Origin: Candidatus Accumulibacter necessarius
Lineage (GTDB): Bacteria > Pseudomonadota > Gammaproteobacteria > Burkholderiales > Rhodocyclaceae
DNA length: 64,000 nt
Assembly: GCA_017302435.1 (NCBI GenBank)
Contig: JAFLDL010000003.1
Coordinates: 62,001-126,000, forward strand
Direction: 5' to 3'
Program-made: the position numbers and the translations under genes
Shown: piece by piece, positions 54,882 to 62,823 of the stretch
Layout of the letters: every line of letters begins with the position of its first letter
How positions within the stretch are numbered: the stretch's first letter is position 1
Notes under the pieces: generated by a model
What the model was told of the DNA's origin: nothing
Databases searched by the model: none
Seen by the model: only the letters and a program-made list of their open reading frames with translations

Positions 54882-56639
54882 GTGGAACTCTGGACGAGCA
54901 CCCACGGAGGCGCGCTGCTGGCGCCAGCGGTGCTGTTGCCCTTCGTCGGCATGCTGCTCGGTTTGCTGCTGGGCGGGCGCCAGGTGCAGCGCGTGGCGTT
55001 CGTGTTCATGCCATTGGGGCTGGCGCTGGCGGTGGGCATCACGGTCGCGTGGCTGCGCGAAGGCCAGACGCTGGTCTACCTGCTCGGCGGCTGGGCGCCA
55101 CCGCTGGGCATCGCGCTGCGCGCCGACGGGCCGGCGGTGGCCATGCTGCTGGCGGTGGCCGGGGTTGTCTGCGGTATCGGCATTTACGCGCGCGCCGACT
55201 TCGGCACGCCGCTGGGCGTCAAGGAGTCGCGCGCCGCATTCAGCTACTGGCTGCTGCTGATGGCCGTGTGGGGTGCGCTGAACCTGGTATTCGTCAGTGG
55301 CGACCTGTTTACACTCTATGTCGCGCTGGAGCTGCTGACTTTCGCCGGCGTACCGCTGGTGTGCCTGGCCGGCAGCGGCGAGACTCTGCGCGCCGCGCTG
55401 CGCTACATGCTGTTTGCACTTTGCGGCTCGGTGCTGTATCTGCTCGGCGCGGTGCTGTTGTACGGCGGCTACGGCACGTTGGACATCCCGCTTCTGGCCG
55501 ACGCGGTGCAGCCCGAACCGATCGCCCGGACGGCTCTGGCGTTGATGACCGCCGGCCTGCTGGCCAAGACCGCGCTCTTCCCGCTTCACATCTGGCTGCC
55601 GCCGGCGCATGGCGGCGCGCCCGCGGCAGCCAGTGCGGTGCTGTCGGCGCTGGTGATCAAGGGCTCGTGGTTCCTCGTCGTGCGGCTCTGGTTCGACGTG
55701 ATGCCGGGTGTCGTGACGCTGCCGTCGGCGCAACTGCTCGGGGTTCTGGGCGCGATGGCCATCGTCATCGGCAGCGTCGTCGCGCTGCGTCAGGAGCGCT
55801 TGAAGTTGCTGGTTGCCTATTCGACGATGGCGCAGATCGGCTATCTGTTCCTCATGTTCCCGCTCGCCTTCGACGCCACCGGGAACACGCTGATGCACGG
55901 CGCTGCCCTGACCGGCGGACTCTTGCAGGCGGTGTCGCATGCCACCGCCAAGGCCGCCATGTTCATGGCCGCCGGCCTCATCTATGCGGCGCTCGGGCAC
56001 GACCGCATCGCCGACCTCGCCGGCGTGGCCCGGGCGCTGCCCGTCACCGTGCTGGCGTTCGTGCTGGCCGGCATTGCGCTGATGGGAGTGGTGCCGAGTG
56101 GTGCCTATCTGGCGAAAAAGCTCCTGCTCGATGCCGCCGACGGCTCGGGGCAGTGGTGGTGGACGATCGTGCTGCAAGGCGGTGCCGTGTTCACCGCCGG
56201 CTATGTGGTGCTGGTGCTGGTCAATGTTCTGCGCCGTCGCTCCGCTGCACTGATTCTGGTGAAGCGCGTCTCGCGACGTTCCGAGTTCGCCGCACTGGTG
56301 CTCGCCGTGGGCTCGCTGCTCCTTGCCCTCGCCGCACTGGGACCGCTTCCCGGCCATCTCGTGTCGAACCCGCTGGCGCACAAGGAACTGGCCACGACGG
56401 TGCTGGTGCTGATGGGCGGCGCGCTGCTGGCGCTGGGACTGTCGCGCGCGCCGTTGCTCGCTGTTGCACGGTCTGCTGCGGGGGCAAATGAAGGGCGGCT
56501 GCGCCATGCTGCGGTGGCCATAGGCACGGCCTTCGAGCATGCCGACCGGCTCGTTCGGCGCTGGCCGTTCGCCAGCATCGCCTTGCTCACGCTGGCGGCG
56601 GCGTTCGGCGGGCTGCTGCTCGTCGGCGCACCGAAATGA
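54882..56639 (+). CDS. Mrp-type antiporter subunit D (NuoN-like)
   Basis: A 585-residue protein from a GTG. About fourteen helices of the complex I antiporter family: SGDLFTLYVALELLTFAGVPLVCLAG with the key Glu of helix 5, TALALMTAGLLAKTALFPLHIWLPPAHGGAPAAASAVLSALVIKGSWFLVVR with lysines and the LPxAHxxAPxxxSAxLSxxVxK motif, and RLKLLVAYSTMAQIGYLF. It is the only NuoLMN-type ion pump subunit in this module. Confidence 0.93.
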   Translation: MELWTSTHGGALLAPAVLLPFVGMLLGLLLGGRQVQRVAFVFMPLGLALAVGITVAWLREGQTLVYLLGGWAPPLGIALRADGPAVAMLLAVAGVVCGIGIYARADFGTPLGVKESRAAFSYWLLLMAVWGALNLVFVSGDLFTLYVALELLTFAGVPLVCLAGSGETLRAALRYMLFALCGSVLYLLGAVLLYGGYGTLDIPLLADAVQPEPIARTALALMTAGLLAKTALFPLHIWLPPAHGGAPAAASAVLSALVIKGSWFLVVRLWFDVMPGVVTLPSAQLLGVLGAMAIVIGSVVALRQERLKLLVAYSTMAQIGYLFLMFPLAFDATGNTLMHGAALTGGLLQAVSHATAKAAMFMAAGLIYAALGHDRIADLAGVARALPVTVLAFVLAGIALMGVVPSGAYLAKKLLLDAADGSGQWWWTIVLQGGAVFTAGYVVLVLVNVLRRRSAALILVKRVSRRSEFAALVLAVGSLLLALAALGPLPGHLVSNPLAHKELATTVLVLMGGALLALGLSRAPLLAVARSAAGANEGRLRHAAVAIGTAFEHADRLVRRWPFASIALLTLAAAFGGLLLVGAPK

Positions 56640-56846
56640 GTGAGGCGCATGTTCGCTCACGCAGGAGAGGCGCTGGCTGCGATCGACATTCGGCGAGGAC
56701 CCGCGGCCGATGGCAAGGCCTTGCGAGCGCGCGTTGGCGCGGATGAATATTGTTACAATGCGCGGCGTCAGGGCATCGGGCCCGGCACGGCGGTTGAACG
56801 GCAGTCGACGCCTGCCTCTGCCGCGCATCACAGGAGGGAAACCGAC

Positions 56847-58289
56847 ATGAGGATCAACGTGCTCGTGGCACTGCTGGCCACCGGCCTTGCCGGCTGCATG
56901 GTGGGACCCGACTACGTGCGCCCCACGGTGGAGTCGCCGACCACATGGCGTATCGATTATCCGATGGCGGCCGAAGTGGCCAACACCAGGTGGTGGGAGC
57001 AGTTCGGCGACCCGGTGTTGAACGATCTGGTCGATAGCGCGCTGCGCGATAACCGCGACGTGCGCATCGCAGCAGCGCGAGTCGATCAGTTCATCGGCGC
57101 GCTGACCGCCACCCGCTCGCAGTTCTACCCGCAGATTGGCTATGGCGCCGAAGCCAGCCGGACGCGCGCCAGTCGTGTTGGCCAACCGCCGCTGCCGCCC
57201 GGCGCAGACCCGTATTTTTCACTCTACCAGGCATCGCTCGGCGCGTCCTGGCAACTCGACCTCTTTGGTCGCGTGCGCCGCCTCAGCGAGGCCGCGCAGG
57301 CGCAGGTCTATGCCAGCGAGCAGGCGCAGCGCGGCGTCGTGCTGTCGCTGGTGACGAGCGTCGCCACCAGCTACATCTCGCTGCGCGCACTCGACCGCCA
57401 GCTGGAAATAGCGCAGGCAACCGCCAGGAACTTCGGCGCCACCGCCCGGCTGTTCGACCTGCGCTTCAAAGCCGGCATCGTCGCCAAGACCGAAGTGATG
57501 CAGATCACCTCGCAGTACCAGCAGGCGCTGGCCGCGATTCCGGCCTTCGAGCAGGCGATTGCGGCGCAGGAGAACCTGATCTCCATCCTGCTCGGCCGCA
57601 ACCCGGGGCCGATCGCGCGAGGCAAGACCATCGACCAGCTCGTCGCGCCGCTGATCCCGGCCGACCTGCCCTCGACGCTGCTACAACGCCGGCCCGACAT
57701 CCTGCAGGCGGAGCAGAATCTGGTCGCCACCAACGCCAACGTCGGCGCCACGCGTGCTCTCTACTATCCGACCGTCTCGATCACCGGGCTGCTCGGCAGC
57801 GTCAGCACGGCATTCAGCAGCGTCTTTACCGGCCCGGCAAGCGCCGGCCTGGTCGCTGCCGGCGTCAGCGGCCCGATCTTCACGTTCGGGGGGATCGCGG
57901 GCCAGGTCAGCTCGGCGGAGGCGCAATACGAGCAGGCGCTGCTCTTTTATCAACAGACCATCCTGAGTGCGTTTCGCGAGACCAACGATGCGCTGACCGG
58001 GTCGCAGAAGAAGATCGAGGAAGTCGCAGTGCAGAGCAAGCGAGTGGACGCCCTGCGCGAGTTCGCACGGCTGTCGAAGCTGCGGTTCGACAAGGGGGTA
58101 GCGGCTTATCTCGATGTGCTGGTGGCCGAGAACGAGTTGTTTGCAGCCGAGCTGGCAGGGGTGCGCCTGCTTGCCGACCGCTACACGCAACTGGTCAATG
58201 TGTACCAGGCAATGGGCGGTGGCTGGGTCGATATTGCGGCTGCAATGGCGCCGCCGCCGCCGAGCACGCTGACCGCACAAGCGCAGTAG
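56847..58289 (+). CDS. NodT-type outer-membrane efflux lipoprotein
   Basis: About 480 residues from MRINVLV with CAGGAGGG upstream. The lipobox is LAGCMVGPDYVRP, the standard start of TolC-like outer-membrane factors of the NodT/OprM group. Two TolC repeats follow; LPSTLLQRRPDILQAEQNLVATNANVGATRALYYPTVSITG is the family hallmark. It must complete the RND pump encoded 4.5 kb upstream, beyond the antiporter genes. Confidence 0.93.
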   Translation: MRINVLVALLATGLAGCMVGPDYVRPTVESPTTWRIDYPMAAEVANTRWWEQFGDPVLNDLVDSALRDNRDVRIAAARVDQFIGALTATRSQFYPQIGYGAEASRTRASRVGQPPLPPGADPYFSLYQASLGASWQLDLFGRVRRLSEAAQAQVYASEQAQRGVVLSLVTSVATSYISLRALDRQLEIAQATARNFGATARLFDLRFKAGIVAKTEVMQITSQYQQALAAIPAFEQAIAAQENLISILLGRNPGPIARGKTIDQLVAPLIPADLPSTLLQRRPDILQAEQNLVATNANVGATRALYYPTVSITGLLGSVSTAFSSVFTGPASAGLVAAGVSGPIFTFGGIAGQVSSAEAQYEQALLFYQQTILSAFRETNDALTGSQKKIEEVAVQSKRVDALREFARLSKLRFDKGVAAYLDVLVAENELFAAELAGVRLLADRYTQLVNVYQAMGGGWVDIAAAMAPPPPSTLTAQAQ

Positions 58290-58373
58290 CGTCAAGGCGC
58301 CGTCTGCATGACAGTCCCGCCGACAGCGCGTCGGTCGGGACAAGCCTCAAACCCACACTTGTTCAAAGGAATA

Positions 58374-59654
58374 ATGGTGACCCACAATCTGCGTAGCGCA
58401 CCGAGGCGCTCTCTCCCCATCGCGACGGCTGCCGTGATGTTCAGCCTGGTTCCGGCGCTCGCGCCGACGATGGCGCGGGCCGACATCAACCTCGTGGCTC
58501 CGAGCCGCACCATCGACCCCGCCTCGCCGTTGAGGCTCTCGCTGATGGTGACCGGTGAGGCCGAATCGCGTTCCTATTCCCTGCCCGAGGTACTTCGCGT
58601 CAACCTGACGCCTGACCTGGGTGCCGTCGCTCGAGTGGAATTACGTCGCGAGACGCCGGTGCCCGACCAGATCAGTCTGCGCCAGGGCGAATTCAGGCGC
58701 ATCGACTATGTCGGCGAGGTGCCACCGAACCTGCGTGGCCGGGTTCGCGTTGACGCCATCGACATGGACGCTCCGGCCATGCTGGTGCAGCTGTCTACGC
58801 CAAGGGAACCAGCAGCGGCAGAACCGCTCCTGCCGCCAGCCAGCGGCGGTGAACGCATTGCGCAGGCCGGGGAGGCAGCGACGACCAACCGTGCGCCGGT
58901 CACGATCCTCAGCGTGCGCTCCGACAACGATCCCAACCGACAGGACGAAGGCCGCCTGAGCTTTCACGAACCCATGTTCTTCATTGCCGGCGCCGGCAGC
59001 GATGCCAACGCACAGGCTCAGTTGAGCTTCAAGCTGCGCCTCTACGAGCCGGCCGACAAGAACTCGCGCCGGTTCTTTGACAACCTGTACTTTGCCTACA
59101 CGCAGGCGGCATTCTGGGATCTGACTGCGGATTCGAAGCCCTTCCTCGACACCAACTACATCCCCAGCTTCTTCTACTACGTCCCCAACACCGACTGGCG
59201 CGTCGGCGGCAACGCGGTCGGCATCGCGGCTGGTTACGAGCACGAATCCAACGGCAAGGACGACATCGACTCACGCAGCATCGACACTCTGTTCGTGCGA
59301 CCGTACTTCGCCTTCGGCGACACGCGCGATTTCCACTGGACGTTCTCGCCCAAGATCTATGCCTACATTGAAAAGAGCGAGAACCCCGATATCCAGAAGT
59401 ACCGTGGCTACGGCGACTTCCGCTTTACCTACGGCAAGAACGACGACTGGCAAGCGGCATGGATCCTGCGCAAGGGAACCAAGTCGAGTGCGTTCAGCTC
59501 CGACCTGCAGTTCACCTATCCGCTCAACAGGCTGCTGCCTGGCCTGTCGGGTTACCTGATGGCGCAGTATTTCACGGGCTACGGCGAGACCCTGCTCGAC
59601 TACAATCAGCGCGAGCCGTGGAGCGTGCGTATCGGCTACGCGATCTCGCGCTGA
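58374..59654 (+). CDS. pldA: Outer-membrane phospholipase A with N-terminal extension
   Basis: About 426 residues; E. coli PldA is 289. A signal peptide ends near MARAD. Residues 36-200 are an extra segment without barrel features. The barrel follows and contains the catalytic cluster GYEHESNG (His290, Ser292, Asn293) and SRSIDTLFVRPYFAFGD. The C-terminus ends in an aromatic/Arg-rich strand (WSVRIGYAISR). It hydrolyses phospholipids that reach the outer leaflet. AAAGGA lies three bases before the ATG; a GTG one codon later is a possible start. Confidence 0.9.
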   Translation: MVTHNLRSAPRRSLPIATAAVMFSLVPALAPTMARADINLVAPSRTIDPASPLRLSLMVTGEAESRSYSLPEVLRVNLTPDLGAVARVELRRETPVPDQISLRQGEFRRIDYVGEVPPNLRGRVRVDAIDMDAPAMLVQLSTPREPAAAEPLLPPASGGERIAQAGEAATTNRAPVTILSVRSDNDPNRQDEGRLSFHEPMFFIAGAGSDANAQAQLSFKLRLYEPADKNSRRFFDNLYFAYTQAAFWDLTADSKPFLDTNYIPSFFYYVPNTDWRVGGNAVGIAAGYEHESNGKDDIDSRSIDTLFVRPYFAFGDTRDFHWTFSPKIYAYIEKSENPDIQKYRGYGDFRFTYGKNDDWQAAWILRKGTKSSAFSSDLQFTYPLNRLLPGLSGYLMAQYFTGYGETLLDYNQREPWSVRIGYAISR

Positions 59655-59681
59655 CGGCGCGCGCCACCGAGGCAAAACAAA

Positions 59682-59708
59682 ACCGCCGTGATTGGGCATC
59701 ACGGCGGT
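59682..59708. terminator. Bidirectional terminator between pldA and a convergent gene
   Basis: A perfect 11-base inverted repeat, ACCGCCGTGAT and ATCACGGCGGT, with a five-base loop. An A-rich run on the left and a short T-run on the right suit termination from both sides. Confidence 0.8.
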
Positions 59709-59754
59709 TTGCGCTGGTCGGCGTCAGCACCAACTCAGGGGAGCAGTCCTTCGA

Positions 59755-60162
59755 TCAGGGTTTGGCCGCAGCGCGCTTGGCCTTTGCGGCTGCCATGGCG
59801 TCACGGCGGGTGTCGGTAATGGCCTTCATCTTGGCGTCGAAATCAGGCTTGGTGGCCTGCATGGCCTGCTTCCTGGCAACGCGCCCGGCAATAATCGGGT
59901 CCTTGCCGCTCGCCTTGGCTTCTGCCACGGCCTTGTCCACAGCCTCCTTGACGGTCGCAGCGCGTTCAGCACGGATGGGTTTGGCGGCTTCATTGAACGC
60001 ATTCCGTGCAGCACGCTGCTCGTTGCGCATTACCACGATCGGGTCGCTACTGGCCGTTGCGGCAGCTTTGGCTGGGGCGGGGGTGGCGGGTGAAGTCTGG
60101 GCATGCACAAGCCCACCCATCAGGGCAACCGACAAGGCGGAGGCGACGATCAAATTTTTCAT
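59755..60162 (-). CDS. Small exported Ala/Lys-rich protein of unknown function
   Basis: About 135 residues with a signal peptide ending near LVHAQ. The mature part is a low-complexity, highly helical chain rich in Ala, Lys and Arg (VMRNEQRAARNAFNEAAKPIRAERAATVKEAVDKAVAEAKASGKDP). Probably periplasmic, possibly DNA- or polyanion-binding by charge. The start is at MKNLIVA. No family recognised. Confidence 0.75.
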   Translation of the reverse strand: MKNLIVASALSVALMGGLVHAQTSPATPAPAKAAATASSDPIVVMRNEQRAARNAFNEAAKPIRAERAATVKEAVDKAVAEAKASGKDPIIAGRVARKQAMQATKPDFDAKMKAITDTRRDAMAAAKAKRAAAKP

Positions 60163-60420
60163 GGCAGGTCTTTCAAGGAATGTAAGGGTGGCGGGACAGG
60201 AAATCCGACGGCACCATTTGGAGTCCATGGGCCCGCATCAGGCAGCGTCGTGCCCAAGTCTAGGTTAAGCAGTTTGCCATCGTCAAGCAAGAAGGCGAAT
60301 TGCAGCCATCGCCACCTGTCAATCCGCTGAAATGCAATGAAGTTCGATTACGTTACAATTCAAGACCGGAACATGGGGTTCCGCTTACCGTGTTGAACCA
60401 GAATAAGGGAGAACGTTTTC

Positions 60421-60924
60421 ATGAGCGACCTGATAGTCATAGGCTACGAGGATCAATTCAAGGCCGAAGAAGTGCGCACCCAATTGCTCAAACTGCAGAA
60501 GGAATATCTGATCGATCTGGAGGACGCCGTGGTCGCCGTCAAGGATGATTCCGGCAAGGTCAAGCTGCATCAGATTACCAATCTAACCGCGGCGGGCGCA
60601 GTGAGCGGTGGCTTCTGGGGTACCCTGATCGGCCTGATCTTCCTGAACCCGCTGATCGGTCTGGCGGCAGGCGCCAGCGCCGGCGCGCTCAGCGGCGCGC
60701 TGACCGATGTCGGCATCAACGACGATTTCATGAAGGATCTGGCCGCGACCTTCAAGAACGGCAGCTCGCTGCTCTTCGTGCTGGTGCGCAAATCGACGCC
60801 CGACAAGGTGCTGGCCGAGATTCAGGGCAGCGGCGGCAAGGTGATCAAGACCTCGCTGACGCACGAACAGGAACAGAAACTACAAGCGGCGCTTGATGCC
60901 AGCAAGGCGCCGGCGGCCGACTAA
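60421..60924 (+). CDS. DUF1269 membrane protein
   Basis: A 167-residue protein with AAGGGAG upstream. MSDLIVIGYEDQFKAEEVRTQLLKLQKEYLIDLEDAVVAVKDDSGKVKLHQ and a Gly-rich pair of helices (GGFWGTLIGLIFLNPLIGLAAGASAGALSGALTDVGINDDFMKDL) are the DUF1269 signature. The function of the family is not established; it is often seen as a stress-related envelope protein. Confidence 0.92.
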   Translation: MSDLIVIGYEDQFKAEEVRTQLLKLQKEYLIDLEDAVVAVKDDSGKVKLHQITNLTAAGAVSGGFWGTLIGLIFLNPLIGLAAGASAGALSGALTDVGINDDFMKDLAATFKNGSSLLFVLVRKSTPDKVLAEIQGSGGKVIKTSLTHEQEQKLQAALDASKAPAAD

Positions 60925-61196
60925 GGTAAAGGTCGGGGTGCGTGCGAGCGCACCCTCGGCAAGCGGAGGCAAGAACTCACAGAAGGACGTGTTCTTGAAC
61001 AAAGCGGCAGCAGTGAACGCGTGCAGATCAGAACCGGCGCCGTCGCGACGCTGGCCGCCACGCTGTGGTCTGGTGTCTCGGCGAAGGACGCCAACGTCCA
61101 CACTCGCGACGTGACCCACGGAAAAAGGGTCATCAGGCAACTCGACGGCAACGACCTCCATTCGCGCGAGAAGCATAGCTTCTGCTTCCAGGGCAT
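60925..61196. other. Left part of the interval after the DUF1269 gene
   Basis: About 270 bases with no supported gene. It leads into the decayed M14-like fragment described separately. Confidence 0.35.
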
Positions 61197-61345
61197 GCAG
61201 ATTGGCACTGGCCAGCACCGGTATCGGCCTGTAGTGGTGGCCTGGGGCGCCCCAACCGGCCGCGCATCCTGCTGATCAGCGGCGTACACGGCGACCAGGT
61301 CGGCCGGGTGGGCAGGACAACTGTGGGCCGAGACTTCAGTTTGTG
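61197..61345 (+). pseudogene. Fragment resembling an M14/succinylglutamate-desuccinylase-type hydrolase
   Basis: In one frame RYRPVVVAWGAP precedes a stop, and after a two-base shift NRPRILLISGVHGDQVG follows, then a stop 20 codons later. RxLLISGVHGDE is the zinc-binding start of M14-like amidases and AstE/AspA proteins, so this looks like a frameshifted, truncated remnant. The metal-ligand Glu has become Gln. Short similarity only. Confidence 0.35.
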
Positions 61346-61446
61346 AAGTGGCGAAAGGCTGTAGTAGACTGCACCGCGAATTATCCAGTCAAGGGAACAG
61401 ATCACGCTGTTTCCCCTCCTTACTCTGATACGAAATCGAGGACTCA

Positions 61447-62310
61447 ATGATCAAGACTCTTCTTGCGGCACTAGTCGTCACCACAACGCTGCTGGGCGGT
61501 ACCGCCACTGCGCAAACCGGATCCGGAACGCTGGGCAAGATCAAGTCGGCGAAGGTCATCAATGTCGCTTATTCGCCCGATTCCCTGCCGTTCTCTTTTG
61601 TCGGAGCCAACAAGGAGCCGGCCGGCTATTCGATCGATCTGTGCAAGCGCGTCATTGCGCAGATTGCGCGTGCGGTTGGCGACACGAACCTGAAGGTGAA
61701 CTGGATCGCCGGCTCCGTCAGCGAACGCCTGCAGATGGTCGCCAAGGGGCGCGCCGATCTCGAATGCGCCAATACAACGCAGACGCAGTCGCGCCTGGCC
61801 AATGTCGATTTTTCCAATCTCATCTTCATCGACGGCGGCGGGCTGCTCGTCAAGGCCGGATCGCCGGTCAATCAGTTCACCGACCTGGCTGGAAAGCGGG
61901 TCGCGGTGCTCAAGGGAACGACCACCGAGACTCGGCTCAATGACGTGCTGCGCCTGCTCCAGATCAGCGCCACGGTGGTGACTGTCGCGGATGCCAATGC
62001 CGGCCTGACGATGCTTGAGGCGGGCAACGTTGACGCCTATGCCGGCGACAAGGTCAAACTCGTCGGCCTGGCCGTACAGGCGAAGGAACCCACCAAGCTG
62101 GCGCTGGTGGCGGAAGACCTGTCGATCGAACCCTACGCGATGGCCCTGCCACGCAATGACTCGGCTTTCCGTCTCGAGGTGAACAAGGCGCTGACGCAGG
62201 TCTACATGGGTGGCGAGATCGAGCAGATCTTCGCCGAATGGCTGGGCAAGCTGGGGCGGCCGACCGGCTTGCTGGCGGCGATGTTCCTGCTGAATTCGAT
62301 TCCCAATTGA
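61447..62310 (+). CDS. Family 3 amino-acid-type solute-binding protein
   Basis: A 287-residue protein with a signal peptide ending near GTATAQ. The SBP_bac_3 fold is shown by INVAYSPDSLPFSFVGANKEPAGYSIDLCKRVIAQI, then GSVSERLQMVAKGRADLECANTTQTQSRLANVDFS (GltI-like), and a C-terminal IEQIFAEWLG. The last 15 residues are hydrophobic (PTGLLAAMFLLNSIPN). No transporter subunits are adjacent, so it may feed a distant permease or act as a sensor. Confidence 0.88.
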   Translation: MIKTLLAALVVTTTLLGGTATAQTGSGTLGKIKSAKVINVAYSPDSLPFSFVGANKEPAGYSIDLCKRVIAQIARAVGDTNLKVNWIAGSVSERLQMVAKGRADLECANTTQTQSRLANVDFSNLIFIDGGGLLVKAGSPVNQFTDLAGKRVAVLKGTTTETRLNDVLRLLQISATVVTVADANAGLTMLEAGNVDAYAGDKVKLVGLAVQAKEPTKLALVAEDLSIEPYAMALPRNDSAFRLEVNKALTQVYMGGEIEQIFAEWLGKLGRPTGLLAAMFLLNSIPN

Positions 62311-62337
62311 AAAATCCGTCAATCTGTACTGGAGACA

Positions 62338-62793
62338 ATGAAAATGACCAAGCTTTCGGGATGGCAGCGTTTTGCCGCTGTATTGAGCACAGGCTTTGCT
62401 CTGCTGCTGGCCGGTTGCGAGACAACGCCGGCGTTCCAGGTTTCCCAGCCCTCGTCGCGCGACGGCACGGTCGAGTCGATCGTCCAGGATACGGTGCAGA
62501 GTGGCAACGCCACCGCGGCTACGATCGGCGGCGCGGTGATCGGCGGCTTGCTCGGCAATCAGATCGGTGGCGGCCGGGGCCAGACTGCGGCCACCGTCAT
62601 CGGTGCAGGTGGTGGTGCCTTCGTCGGCAATCAGGCGGCACAGCGCCAGACCCTCGTCTGGCGCATCGGAGTGCGTTACGACGATGGCTCGTTGGCGACG
62701 ATCCAGCAAACGACCGCACCGGCCCTGCGCATCGGCGACCGTGTTCGCGTCACGGGGAACGGCATCGAGTTGCTCAGACAGGGTCCCAACTGA
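62338..62793 (+). CDS. Glycine-zipper (SlyB/Pcp-like) outer-membrane lipoprotein
   Basis: A 151-residue protein. The lipobox is LLLAGCE. A 2TM glycine zipper, ATIGGAVIGGLLGNQIGGGRGQTAATVIGAGGGAFVGNQAAQ, lies in the centre and a basic beta segment follows (WRIGVRYDDGSLATIQQ...IGDRVRVTGNGIELL). This is the SlyB/Pcp architecture. Starts 28 bases after the binding-protein gene. Confidence 0.9.
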   Translation: MKMTKLSGWQRFAAVLSTGFALLLAGCETTPAFQVSQPSSRDGTVESIVQDTVQSGNATAATIGGAVIGGLLGNQIGGGRGQTAATVIGAGGGAFVGNQAAQRQTLVWRIGVRYDDGSLATIQQTTAPALRIGDRVRVTGNGIELLRQGPN

Positions 62794-62823
62794 GGATTCT
62801 TCTCGCGCTGCGACAGGCTTGAC

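Noticed and set aside
54357-57185. 942-residue minus-strand open frame
   Set aside because: It is antisense to the antiporter genes and the translation is low-complexity Gln/His/Arg, typical of a high-GC shadow frame.
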